DNA from: Nissolia schottii
Taxonomy: Eukaryota > Streptophyta > Magnoliopsida > Fabales > Fabaceae
Direction: 5' to 3'
DNA length: 64,000 nucleotides
NCBI GenBank assembly: GCA_003254905.1
Contig: QANU01046033.1
Coordinates: 193,597-257,596 of the forward strand
Both the position numbers and the translations under genes were made by a program. The notes beneath the pieces were generated by a model. That model was not told where the DNA came from. It did not search any database and worked only from the letters and a program-made list of their open reading frames with translations. Below, in pieces: positions 1-12,329 of this stretch (positions within the stretch are counted from its first letter, which is position 1; each line of letters opens with the position of its first letter).

Positions 1-3000
1 TAATCATATCATACCCATTTTTGATCTTGTTTTTGGACTTCCTTTCTGTATCAGAAGGATTTGGATTACAGTCCTCCGAAAATATAAAAGAAAAATTAGA
101 AATCAATAATTAATAACGTTGCACTCTATTTGATTATTCTTTCATTTTTTGCTCTTACATAACGATCAATCTAGTTAAATTCATAACGATCATTCCAAGC
201 TTTGACTAATCAATTTATAACAATTTTCTTTATTTATTTATTTATTTATTTATTTTCATTTTTATAAGAATTAGTGGCTAGGAAAGGTGAAGAGAGAATA
301 ATCCTAGTTTAAATTTTTATTTTGAGTGAGACAACCGCAACAAAATGTGTTTTATAAATATGTAATAATTTCTTGAAAAGTGAAAAGTTATTGTCTTCGA
401 GTTATAAATTAGAGTGAAAAACACAGCACTTTCACATTTTACCTAGGATTTTATTTCAAATGATCTTTATTAAATAAACTTTATAAAGCTTTAACGGAGT
501 CTGAGAACTCTCTTTAAATAAATCAAACGCTGGTTGGATAAGACCTTATTCTGGCTAAATAGAAACATTCAATCAAGATTATTAAATGGGAGTATCATCA
601 GAACATAAAAACGAAGAGAACAATACAAAAAGACAACACTGTCATATATAATCCAGTCTTGCACCATAACACTCGCGTCACTAAAACAAACTTTTAATCT
701 CGGATTACAGCCATCAAAATGATTTGTATATCAGCTCAATCTTCTCTGACTATCTCTAATCGCATCTAGCCTCCTGTTATATGATATCTAACCGTCACTT
801 AGATTGATTTGAGCTCCGTGATCTGTGTTGTAAAGTGATACCCAACTACAATGTGTTGTATATTGATTAACGAGAAAATGCCGCACTTTTTTCACAATCT
901 TAATTTCAAAGATATAAATCATATCAACAGCTACATTGCATATTGTTACGGACCAAACCTGAGGAACCAAGTTCAAGTTATCAGTTCAAATATGATAACT
1001 CAATACAATGGGTTCAAACCAAAATCACTCATATATACAAACCTCTGTCCACTAAGTGGTTCGAACTCATATTTCGTGGACCGAACTTATATATTTAACA
1101 CTTGTTATAACTGACATAGAGTTAAACGCAATAAATAATTCATCATGATTTAGGCGATGGAACTAACCTGACATAACTCATGATTGTTATGAGAACTCAA
1201 ATGTTACGTCCTACCAACAAACGATTCTCAATTCTGATTACAAATAGGACGCGGACAACTTGAGATATGTTAAGTTTTATCATATATATGTCTCATACAC
1301 ATTTTCACACACATACAAGTGGTTTTCTAGGTACTAACCCCGACATGGCAAAGACAAACACATCTCTGATGAGGCGAAGCTACCATCCCAAGCTTACCAA
1401 AAGAATAATATTTCTAAATGTATGTAATATCTTAACCTGAGTTACTGAACGAATTATCTTAGCACATATTTACCTTTTCATCAAGACTATGACAATATAA
1501 GATTTATTAGAAAATCGACCATATAATCTATATATATATATATATATCCTTTAATTGACTTTTAAAAATCAATATATATTTTTGTATATACTTAAGAATT
1601 TGTATGAAAATATTGATTTATATATATATATATATATATAAATTTTACTTCAAAAATTATATTTAATGAGATTTAAACCTACATGTTACCAAAACTCTTC
1701 GCCGTTAAAAGTGTTATTATGTTATTAATCTTTATTATTAATAGTGGTCAAGTCAAAAATAATTACTTTTTGATATTTTTTTAGGTTATCTATTTTTATT
1801 ATTACTAAAGGAGTTGAGTGTTACTTTTTGGTCATTTTTTTTAATAAAAAAATTATCTATTTTTATATAACTACCCATTTAATTTGAAGTCTATTATATG
1901 AACAGTTTTAATTTCTCTTAATGATTTCTCTGGTGTGTCTTGGGCACCCATTTTCTAGTTATCGAGCATGCCAGTTATATTAGTGATGAATTTAACTATA
2001 GTAAAGAATTCAGTGTTAATAGTTGAAAATTTCAGTAACTAATGTGCTGATTTTTGTTAGTTGTCTTGTCATATTCATCACATATAAAACCAAAATCACT
2101 AGTTACTGATATATGGTTCCACATATATCATCAATGTTGCATTGAGCAGACCAAAAAAGTTTAGGCGTTTCGTGTTATATCAACGTAAACATCAAAAGCT
2201 TGAGAGAGTAATTACAGTAACCCGATGGAGTCATATGTTAGTGGCAAACTATGAATAAAAATACACATAAGCATCCTAATATGTGATAAGATCGATGTGT
2301 CTGATACTAGACGTTGTTTTCTGATCCGAGGAACTTGTGTTCATGTGAGAGAAAACAACTACACACCCAAACCAATCGAAGAAATGAAAAAACTTGGACA
2401 TAAACGGATGCTAATATAATTTCTTTCTCTTTCTTTCTTTCTCAATCTTAGTGGACCTGCAATCTTTGGTGCCTTTCTTCATGTGATGTGCTGGCTGGCT
2501 GGGTAGCTAGCTATAAGGTATATACTGCACAATTTTCTACGTGAATTTATTTCGTTGTATTTAATTTCAAGACTTTGTGAACCACAAAAGTAGAGTAGAG
2601 AGAAAAAAGAGAAAGGGGACAAGTATGATGAGTATGTCTAATTCCATTATTGATGAACATTTTGAACACTATGCACGTTGCACATATCCCAAATTAAATA
2701 ACTATATATCAGAAGAAAAAAAGGTGATGTGAAGGTAGGATATGGACATGAGTGACTTAGTTAAGGACGAGAAACAAGTGACCAAGACACAAGAATAAAA
2801 GTTTTTGTTATGAGTATTTGTGAAGAATTTAATAAAAATAAATTATATTATAAAAATAAATTTTTTAATATTTCAATGTGTTAAATATAATAAATACTTA
2901 AAAAAATTTTGTTATTGAATTTTTAGTAAGCGTCTTAAAATTGTCTTTATATTAACAATAAGGCGAGAAGAATAAATACACCATGACAAAAAAAATTGAT

Positions 3001-3340
3001 ATATATATATATATATATATTGTTTGGCGAATAATGAATCATCAGTTGTAGTGGTCCTCTGTACGTAGCTGAGGAAAACCAGTGGCAATGGGGAAAACAT
3101 GTGGCACCAAAACCATGGGGGAATTTGATCGGATGCGACACACAGTTACAAGCACCGTCTCTTTCACTGCCTATAATTTATTTTCACCCAATTATCCTAC
3201 CTTACTCCATGATCCCCACTATGGCCCCTCTGTCCCTTTCATTGTTTCATTTCAACACACGTATCCAAGTGCTATACATCTGTAATGCTATCATCCCCTA
3301 TCCAATGCAAAATTTACACGGTTAAATACATATATAGTTT
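1..3340. other. intergenic AT-rich DNA, no gene recognised
   Basis: No open frame here has coding character on either strand; the short ORFs lack splice-linked partners and recognisable motifs. The stretch holds simple repeats: TTTA units near 229-256, and TA tracts near 1529-1548, 1618-1640 and 2999-3020. The last few hundred bases lead into the promoter of the L17 gene. Confidence 0.6.
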
Positions 3341-3344
3341 TCAT

Positions 3345-3476
3345 GGCCCAAATATAGAAAAAGATGGATAAAAGGTGGGCTTAACAATGGACTACTGAAT
3401 AGGCCCAAACGCAAAGAAAGTTTGGAGAGCCCAAGCCCGGTTTCCACCCCTACTGTTGGTACAGGTTTTAGGGTTT
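3345..3476 (+). promoter_or_regulatory. ribosomal-protein promoter: site II motifs and telo-box
   Basis: Several GGCCCA/TGGGC-type site II motifs lie at about 3345-3350, 3376-3382, 3402-3407 and 3428-3437. A telo-box (TTAGGGTTT) lies at 3468-3476, 54 bases before the ATG of the L17 gene. This pairing is the classic arrangement in plant ribosomal-protein promoters, where TCP-type factors bind site II and telo-box binding proteins cooperate in growing cells. The motifs are seen directly; the regulation is inferred from the known class. Confidence 0.6.
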
Positions 3477-3529
3477 TTCCATTTGGTTCGAGGAGGACTG
3501 CTCTCTGCGTCTGCGTTTGATCTGTGAAG

Positions 3530-4638
3530 ATGACTAAGTTGCGTAAGCTGGGTCGACCCAGCGGTCACCGCATGTCCATGCTCAGGTCAGTGATTCTTTT
3601 CATCTATTCATTCGTTCATTCATTTTTCCTTTTATTTCAACTCCACTCAGCAATCTCACTCTCTTCTCTTTCCTTCATTTTATTCAGAACGATGGTCTCG
3701 CAGTTGGTCAAGCACGAACGCATCGAAACCACTGTTGCCAAGGTTCCCCCACCTTCTTGTCGTTACTCCTACTTGTCAATTTCAATTTCATGATTCAATA
3801 TAAACACTACTTTTTGTATTTTTTTTGGTAGGCGAAAGAGATACGGAGACTTGCGGATAACATGGTTCAGCTTGGCAAGGAGGTTTGTCTTGTTACTCTT
3901 TCTAATGCGTTTCTTCTTTTGTTACTCTTTCTAATCCCATCGACGCCTCGCTTTGTGATTTTTTTTTTTAAATTTATTTATTTATTTATTTATTTATTTT
4001 TGTTTTAGGGATCCCTATGTGCTGCAAGGCGTGCTTCTGCCTTTGTGCGTGGAGACGATGTCCTTCACAAGCTCTTTACTGAACTCGCTTATCGTTACAG
4101 GTCAGTATTACATGCTTACACCTCATGTAAGTTCAGTTGACATGTTATGGTTGTAACGCTGAGTGGACACTATGTTGTGCAGGGATAGAGCTGGTGGTTA
4201 CACTAGATTGCTACGGACTCGTATACGAGTGGGTGATGCTGCACCAATGGCCTACATCGAGTAAGATAGATACATAAATCATTAGTTTAAACACATTCTT
4301 TTGATTCTGTTTTTGTGGTAATCAGGTATTATTCCGTTGAAATTTGGGATTGCTTTCTCATCATTGATCTCGATATTGATTGTCGCATTGTCTGCCTAAT
4401 CTATTGCGTTGTTATTGTGAGCAACTTTTATTCGTCAAGTCTTTTCTATTGCTTAGGGTGGTAACACTCAGAAAATGAGCTTTGAAACAGGTTCATTGAT
4501 CGAGAGAATGAGCTTAGGCAGGCAAAGCCACCAACACCTCAACTACCACAGAGAGCTCCCCTTGATCCCTGGACCAGGTCCCGCCTCACCAGGCAGTTTG
4601 CACCTCCTAAAGTGGAGAAATCAGAGCCTGATTTATGA
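3530..4638 (+). CDS. ribosomal protein bL17, mitochondrial type
   Basis: Six exons: 3530-3585, 3688-3742, 3832-3882, 4009-4100, 4183-4260 and 4491-4638. All introns are GT-AG, and the exons total 480 nt, giving 159 residues. The N-terminus ([19 protein letters not shown]) is the hallmark of the bacterial-type L17 large-subunit protein, followed by the conserved [19 protein letters not shown] segment and a basic core ending near [11 protein letters not shown]. The C-terminal proline-rich tail is usual in the plant 159-160-residue family (Arabidopsis At5g64650/At5g09770). The protein probably sits in the mitochondrial large ribosomal subunit, near the exit tunnel. The true start is the ATG at 3530; the frame is open a little further upstream only through a GTG. 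A growth-linked promoter precedes it. Confidence 0.93.
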
Positions 4639-5190
4639 TCCATTTGAGTTGTAATGTCGATACATCTGTGATCATTGTTGTTTTCTTTTTCCATAGTATG
4701 CAATATCTGAATTTTTTGTCCTGTTTGTTGTTCCAATCCCCCTAATGATTTACAAAGCAAACTGTTATGTGCCTTATGGTAGAGGAATTTTTGGTGAGTG
4801 GATATATATGGAATGGTAATTGGAGGGTCGGTGATCATGTTGAATATTTGGTGTTGCTTCACATGTAAGACTGGTATTGTGTTTCTTCACTTCGAACTCA
4901 CTGCGTTTCTTCTTTGGATTTGATTATTCTCCTCTAGTGTATCAGGGTATGGGGAATTCTTCTTAATTACTATTCTATTAGTATTGGGAAGTTTGGAACT
5001 TGCAAATGAACTCTTGTCATTGGTGGTTTCTTTTGGTTCCTAGTACCTAGCCATGGCTTTTTTTAACTTGTGTAACATTTAATTACCTATTCTACTGGGG
5101 TGTTGCGTAATTAGCGGGAGATACATGGGATTTTCTCTATTTTAAGGTGTTGTGGAATTCTTGATAGTTGGGAGAAGGGTTAGAACTTGA
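4639..5190. other. L17 3' UTR and short spacer
   Basis: T-rich non-coding DNA follows the L17 stop; the first 150-250 bases probably form the 3' UTR. Nothing else is recognised before the WD40 pseudogene begins. Confidence 0.5.
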
Positions 5191-6305
5191 AAGGGAGAGA
5201 TTTTTCATGTGCATGTTGATGAATACTTTGACTCAGAGGATGGTTTGTCAGCTCAAGATTCTTTTTTAGCAAAAGAAGAGTTATGTACGAGATGGTGTGG
5301 TTATGATTATGAAATTTGGGTGAATGAGCCTGCTAGTGTGAGCGAAAGAAGGAAACGGTTTCTTAAGATATGGGTTTAGGTGATGCTTGCTCTTCTTCCA
5401 AGGTTTTTTCACAAGAGAAAATGGATAGGGTCAGGGAGTGCAGTGGAGCAGTCTTTAATGTTTGCACTTCTCCTTCTCCTCAAGCATCTGAGAAGTTGGT
5501 GAAAGCAGCTGCTGAAGCAGAAGTCTTGTTTGATCATGAACTGAAAGGGTGTCCCCAAGATGATAAACTAGATGCAATTCTTCAAGGAGAAGTGCATGAG
5601 CTCTCTTCTGCAGCTACGGAGCACAAGGACAGAGAAGCTGATAAAAAGAAAAGGAAAAACTGGTTGAAGCGCCTTGTAAACATCAGGAAAGGTAGCGAAG
5701 GAAAAGTCGGATCAAAAATGAATTCAGGGACCAAAACAACCCGTAGAGTAAAGGTGAGGCAGAATAAAAAGAGGTGGCTCGAGTTCAGCGGGCTATACAT
5801 TGGACAACAGATTAGGGCGCACAAAGGCCTAATCTGGAGCATGAAATTTAGCCCCAATGGTCAGTATTTGGCGAGCGGAGGTGAAGATGGTGTTGTGCGC
5901 ATATGGCGCGTTGTATTGCTGGATACATCAGGTATCTGTATCAGTGCAGAAGACAGTGCTGCTAGTAAAGTGAAACATGAAAACTCATCTCCTTGGACGA
6001 AAGGATCAGGCCATTCCTTTGTTGTCCTTCCAAATAAGAGTTTTCAAATTGATAAATCACCATTGCAAGAATTTTATGGCCATTCCATTGGTGTCTTGGA
6101 TTTGGCTTGGTCTAGTTCAGATGTGAGTCCAACTTCCCCAAACTCCAATCATGCAATTTGTTATGCTTGCAATTTTGGTTTTCCAAAGCTGATAAAAGAT
6201 ACCCGCTGCTGCAGATTCTCCTCTCATCGTCCATGGATAAGAGTGTTCGCTTGTGGCAAATTGGTTCTAGTCAATGTCTAAGTATTTTCCGTCATAATGA
6301 TTATG
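5191..6305 (+). pseudogene. truncated, frameshifted WDR44-like WD40-repeat gene
   Basis: Exon 1 (about 5191-6122) and exon 2 (6215-6305) encode the N-terminal half of the plant WDR44-like family. The order is an acidic DEYFDSED start, YEIWVNEPASVSERRKRFL, a lysine/arginine-rich segment, then WD repeats with GLIWSMKFSPNGQYLASGGEDG, a GHSIGVLDLAWSSSD segment, and LLSSSMDKSVRLWQIG in exon 2. Three defects are visible. No in-frame ATG follows the stop at about 5188. A one-base loss near 5367-5370 puts a stop (TAG at 5377) just after RRKRFLK, so only a 303-residue ORF from the ATG at 5370 continues the family frame. The remaining WD repeats, expected after the donor at 6306, are absent. It could still be transcribed as a partial gene. 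A sequencing error could explain the frameshift but not the missing 3' half. Confidence 0.75.
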
Positions 6306-9300
6306 GTAAGAATAAGAGAATTTTGCCTTTCCTTTAGTATAAGCCTCACCATTTTCACATTTTCTTTCTCCATAATGAGACTCATGCTTTTGTGAGAGAA
6401 TTGTATAATTGTTGTCTATATTTTGCTATTCAAATAGCATTCTTGTTATATAAAATGCAACACTTTCACCAAATACGTCCGTAATAAAACGCTTACTGCC
6501 ACAAATGTCTCATTTCACCTTTTGGCTAATAACCATCAACAAACAATATAAGGATCTTATAGTAGTGTTAGGGTTTTTGAGTATTTCCTAGTGTTGTCCA
6601 ATCCTTTTCCAGCTTCAAGATTAGGGAGCTTGGTTAACTTTTTGTGAGATGAATCTTCATGTCTTTAGGAAATGGCATTTACTTTGTTGCTCAAAATGTC
6701 TGTAATTTCTACCCTTTCTTATTTAGCCGTCTCTTCTAGGTATCTATATAAATACAAGCATTCAATTTAGGGTTATCAAACTGGCTGGGCCGTAATGAGT
6801 TTTTGCTATTCGCAAGCTGGGTTCTATATATTCAGTCTGTTCATTTAATGTGAATAAACGGATTAGTTTGCATGTTATACTTATTTTAACACTAAACAAG
6901 TTAAAGGCTTGCGGTTAAATGGGTTGGGCCTAAACGAAGTTTTACTATTCATAAATCAAATTTTATACGTTTGAGCTGTTCATTTAATCGAATAAATGGG
7001 TTGGGTTCATTTTAACAGTCTTAATTCTATAACACGGATAAAATTATGAATAAGAAGAAAAATAAAGGAATTGACTCTAAATAGTCCACCTAAAATTTGT
7101 TATATTTTAATGGTCAAATAGTCATCAATAGTTAATCTAACTTTTCAAAATATTTTATTCTATTTCATTATTAAATTAAATGCAATCAAATATTTGACAC
7201 TTTATACCACAATTAAAAGACCCGTAAAGATACTGTACCATATCGCTGCAAAAGCAAGGAAGATAGTGTCCACAATTAAGCAGTGTGTAAAAGTCAAATA
7301 GCAACTCAGCAACAATACAGCTAGAGATTAGTACCAAGTCCAAATACATTCACACCAAATACGAAATTGAATGTGAACTTCAATTCAAAATTAATTTGGC
7401 AAAAGGTCACCAAACACAAGGTAGGGGACAGAGCAGTAACTGGTTGAACAAACACAAAAAAAAATATCCAACCACATAACGATTTTGCAGTGCCATGCTT
7501 TGACAATCAAGTTTAATTAGAAAAAGGTTTTACATTGGGGTGGTTGCCTGAAAACTACTGCTCCATGCTTGATTATTAGCCACAATATTCCGATCACACG
7601 TAGAACCCAACAAAACTTGGTCATTATTATATTGACCTGTTGTTTCAGGGATAAGAGTATTTATTTAGTATTGTGCACCCAATGAGTTCCTAATCCTGAA
7701 GCAGGTAGTGGGGTGGCCACTGATTCACTATATGGGTGGGTTCTGTCTTTGCTATCCTATGATGGATGGAGCCAATTTGAGAGTGGGCAGAAACAAAATT
7801 GTTTTTGCATTACTAATTTAATAATTTATTGTAACTAATACCTAACCAAACTACTAGCACATGTCTTGAAATGAAAATGAGCACACTATTATAATTCACA
7901 GCTATACACCTATGTCACAGGTTAACTCCATCGGGAAATTTAGTTGACATTAGTAACGATGTGCCCAACTTCTTTTTTCACCTTTTTTTTTAAAAAAATT
8001 TTAAGACTTAAAAAGTAATGTGACAATAAACCTTATACAGAAACAAGAGTAGAAGGCGCCGCGCCACCTATCTATGTCTAAGGAATAGAGTCTAGATTTA
8101 AGAAAAGGATCCTACCATCACCTAAGCAATATGGATAACTATTAAATATCATTATTTTGAGTAATTAAGCAAGAGGTTTTATATTTTTGTTTTATTATAT
8201 GTTATACTTTTACGAGCCTGCCTTTATATAATAAACACTTACCATAACCGACAAGTGCGTAGATCAATCTTGAGTACGAACACTAAATATCTAGTGGCAT
8301 CAAATTTTGAAAGGGAGAGCTGATTAGTTCTAGATTCAGTAAAAGTTATATGTCTCTCATTATCCAACCTTGCATGCAATGAACCGTGACCAACTAGTAG
8401 TACATGTGAAGCGTGATCCAATCAATTTTGTTTTGGAAGTGATTTAAGACATTTCCGCAACATGTGACTGCCTACTTTTGCCTGCTATGTTGGTAACAAG
8501 CCACAGGCGACGCCACTATTATTCTCATGTGACCAAACATAGGATCATATTATTCTTCGGTGTTTCATATAATGAAGGTGGTGGTAGGGACACACACAAC
8601 CATGGTAATTGGTCACTCTACGCAAAGGGCCAAAAGGAGGAAGCAACTGCCCACTCCTGCGTCCACAGTTAAAACTTCGATCATGATAATCCCCCCCCCC
8701 TTACTCAACGTACAAGCAAAGGCAAAGGCGCATGTAACTTTCAACACGCAGCTCATTCTCAAGTTCTCATCACACTAGCTGAGCTGGCTCAGTTTCATTG
8801 CATAAAGGGCACTAACTTCTAATTTGAGCTAAGATGGCTGGCCGTGTCCTTGCTTCCTTGTGACCGCCATAATTTCTTTGCCTATATGCGATGAAAAAAA
8901 ATCCTTTGTGTTTTTACCATGTCACTCACTTGTGTCGTGGAAGAAGGGTTACTTGTGTGTTGTCCACCACGCAACAGCTATATAAATAGAAGGATCAATG
9001 ATGTTTTGTGGAAATCGTGGAGCCCGTGATGGACTATCCTATCCTTCAATGTCTTTTTGGCTTTGTTCCGTAAGATCGTTGAAAGACATGTCTAGTATAT
9101 TTAATTTTCCGGTGAGAACATCCTAACAAATTCTGGCAAGCAACCGCCAAAGTAAAATTTGTACTTCTAAAGTTTTAGAATTTGACTAAAGGTATTCTCG
9201 ACTCAAAACCAAACATGGTACTAAAAATATACTAGTTTTACTAGATAAGGTCATGCTTATGTAAACAAGCATTAATTATTTATATAGAAAAAAAGAAAAA

Positions 9301-9525
9301 GAAAAAGAAAAAGAATATAGATCTTCCAAATGGAGGGCCAGCCCAATCAAGGGAGTGGGATCAAGTCAACCCTCAGTATTAGCCAGCACGACTCAGAAAT
9401 TGATTAGGAATAATCAATTTTGACCCCAGTATTAAGGATATTGATTTTTGAAATCTAGATATTGCTTATGGTACTATTAGCAAATAATAATTACAAATGG
9501 AGGGGTTAAATGAAACTCCCCCAAC
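6306..9525. other. intergenic DNA
   Basis: No gene is recognised. The donor at 6306 is not followed by any further WD40 exon. The piece at about 7020-7200 resembles part of the inverted-repeat element at 61283-62055 (a shared TCAAATAGTCATCA stretch with similar surroundings) and is probably a decayed relative. A 10-base C run lies near 8691-8700. The last part contains the 3' UTR of the PME gene on the minus strand. Confidence 0.5.
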
Positions 9526-12255
9526 CTAGTGATGCCTCCTTGTGGCTCCTTGATCCCTATCACTACTACTGCGACGATGGGCTAATAGCTGAGATGAGGG
9601 AATCCAATGATTTCCTTGAATGAAATTCTCCACCGAATAAGCCATCACATGCTCAGCAGGTACCTTGCTACTCCAAGGCACCCTCCGAGACAAATCAGAA
9701 CCCGCTCCTGAATTCTCAAATTCTCCATAGTAAAGTGTCTTGAGAGCAAAGTCACCACTCCATGGCATCCAACCTTGGGGCGTGATAAGTTCTTCCAAGA
9801 ACGAATGAATGAAAACTGTTCTGGAGTACTCCTTCCAAGGCCGGCCCAAGTAGTTCTTATGCACCTGAGGCTTGCTATGATACAATGTCATGTATTCCTC
9901 TGTGCCGTTAATCAAGCAGTTCTGGAAAACGAAGCCGGTGGACTGTGCGGGGTCTGTCCTGCCGTGCGCGGTGATGGCGTTGTTCTCGCCCTTCTCCGGC
10001 TTCACTTGGCGGGGGGCCACCAAGATCTGGCAGTCTTGGAAAATCGCGGCGGAGTTGCCAAAGATGAAGTCCACGTTGCCGACAATGCGGCAGGACTTGT
10101 AGAACTGGCGCAGGGAGTGAGCATAGAGAGTGTCTTGGTTGCCTAAGAATTCGCAGCTCTCAATGACTGAGAGATCACTGTCTAGTCTAAATGCCACTGC
10201 TTGGTGAGCATCAGGGCCTGCTGTGTTTTGGATTGTCAGATCCTTCGCCATGAATCCATCGCCAAGGACCGCTGAAAAACAGAACAATAATTCACATAAA
10301 ATCGTTAATACTTCTCTGGCACGGAAACAATTGAATGGTTTTATATCTTAAGCACAAGAAAGTGACAACAATGCATGTCATCCTCATTACATATACATTA
10401 CTTGAGGCCAGTGAGAGTGAAGCTTTACTGAACATGTTAAAAAAATGGGTTGAAATCAGCTAAATCAAAATAAGTATATGCTTGAGGAAACTTTCATTTT
10501 ATAATTGAATGAATCATAATATTATATTGTGCATACGTTCCCTCTCTCTCATACCAGAAAAAGGCATCCAAACTATGGATCCTAACAAACAATTGCTATT
10601 TGAACGAGTGAACACATGTTTGCACGTTGTTCCTGCAATAGAATCTCAAACGAACCATCACTCGCTATCAAAAGAAAAGTCAGTTCCATGAACTGAGCCA
10701 ACCACATGATGGATTGAGAAAATTTGCGGTCTGGTTTGTTTTGACCAAAGAAAGACACGGCAAAAATTAGACAGCTTACCAGCACTACTACCCATAATTA
10801 AACCAAGCCTCTCCACAACAAACTCTTGAGAAAATGAATTAAATCCCCTCCAAGATTTAAACAATGCTAACAATACCATGAAAATAAAATGTGAGGGGGC
10901 TGAACCTCTATTCTCACTACTGAGTTTTTTCATTTAAAAGAATGACTAAAAATGTTAAAAGAAATGTAAATAGAATGTACTATCAAATAAAAATTAAATC
11001 AATTAATTTTGATGCCTGTAAAAGATTTTTCTCAGTCAGTCATTGGATGACCTTTTAAGGGATGTGGTAATATGTATATAATTAAATGACAGTATAAAAC
11101 TAATTTCTCTAGCATGTCATTGCATTATAATTAAATCCATTATACTATTTAATTAAATCGTTTATAAATACTCCGCAAGTGCAGTTGAAATGATTCTCAT
11201 ATTCTTAATTACGAAATAAACGTTTTTTATTCATCAAATTTAATATATAAAAATAAAAATAAATTAAAATGAAACTCACCGAGTGTGGCTGAGTTGTAAG
11301 TAGTCATCCCGGGCTGGCCGACGTTTGCAGAGCCAGTAATTACCGTCTTCCCCATGCCGTCGCCCAGGAACACCAAATTCCTCTTCTCCAACGGAACCCT
11401 AACGGTCTCCTCATAAACCCCTTCCTTTATGTATATCACGAACCTCTTCGCCCCAACGTCGCCGTTACCGTCACCCGGCGCCGCGTTAACCGCTTCCTGC
11501 ACCGTCTTGTAACACCCATTTCCCCCACCCTTGCAAACCGTGGCGCCCGGCGTCAGGTTCTTCGGGAACCCGGGTCCGGATCCGCCGCCCGGCCCCGCCG
11601 CCTCCCAGAACCCGTCGCGCTCCGTGGCCGGGGGCCTCCACGATGCGGTGTCGTTACCGAAGGCGTCGTAGGAGAACGCGATCGCGAGGGCGTTACTGGA
11701 GAGGACGGTCAGATCGTTGATGAACGACATCGTTTCGCCGACCTTGGCGGTGTCGTTGGCGTACTTGAGGCTGTTCCAGCAGTCGTACTGGTACGCCAGG
11801 GAGGCGCTCAGCCACGCGCGGGCGTCCTTGGTACGGCCGCCGGGGAGGGCGCCGACGGCGAGGGAAATGCGGCGGCCGGAATTGGCGAGGACCTCGAGGC
11901 AGGTGGTGGCGGCGACGGTGCGGTTGCGGCTGGAGGCGGAGGTATCGAGGATGGACTTGACCATAGACTGGGCGGTGGGGAGGTTGCCGGAGGCGGCGGC
12001 GATGGCGGACTGGAGGAGCTGGAGAGGGGTTGGGTTGGGTGGGAGGTGGGAGGATTGGGAGAGGGCGGATTGGCATTGCTGGGGGAAGCGGGTGGCCTTG
12101 CAGGCTTGTTGGATCTCCGTGGAGGGGTTGGTGGAAGGGGCGAGGTCGGAGGGTGGTTTTGGGGTGGGGGTGGGGGAATGGTGGTGGTGGCTGCGGGTGG
12201 CGGAGGAGAGGGTGAGGAAGAGGAGGAGGGAGAGGAGAGAGAGGAGAGAAGCCAT
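9526..12255 (-). CDS. pectin methylesterase with PMEI pro-region (PME51/PME64-like)
   Basis: Two exons on the minus strand: 11280 up to the start, and 9526-10271, with a 1.0-kb GT-AG intron. From the ATG at 12255 the protein has 573 residues; an upstream in-frame ATG at 12315 would give 593. The 12255 start is preferred because a TATA box lies only 9 bases before the 12315 ATG and because [19 protein letters not shown] is a clean signal peptide. An inhibitor (PMEI) domain with [13 protein letters not shown] follows, then the pectinesterase domain. Numbered from 12315, the active-site signatures are QAVAFR (369-374), NQDTLY (Asp392), DFIFG (Asp413) and LGRPW (Arg489, Trp491). It de-methylesterifies homogalacturonan in the cell wall. 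No RRLL/RKLL processing motif is seen between pro-region and enzyme. Exon 1 is strikingly GC-rich. It converges with the upstream plus-strand genes. Confidence 0.92.
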
Positions 12256-12323
12256 GGTGAAGATGAAGAAGAAGGTTGGGGTTGTGAGGAAGATGGGTTT
12301 GGAGGTGGTGCTCATGCTCGAAT

Positions 12324-12329
12324 TTATAA
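12324..12329 (-). promoter_or_regulatory. TATA box of the PME gene
   Basis: Minus-strand TATAAA lies 9 bases before the first possible ATG (12315). Plant transcription usually starts about 25-35 bases downstream of a TATA box, which here falls inside the first 20 codons. This supports translation from the ATG at 12255. Confidence 0.5.

Noticed and set aside
851-1114. 87-codon ORF near the left edge
   Set aside because: AT-rich, no motif, no splice or promoter context; chance open frame.
9775-10146. Plus-strand ORF of 123 codons inside the PME gene
   Set aside because: It is the antisense shadow of PME exon 2, whose minus-strand frame has clear catalytic motifs.
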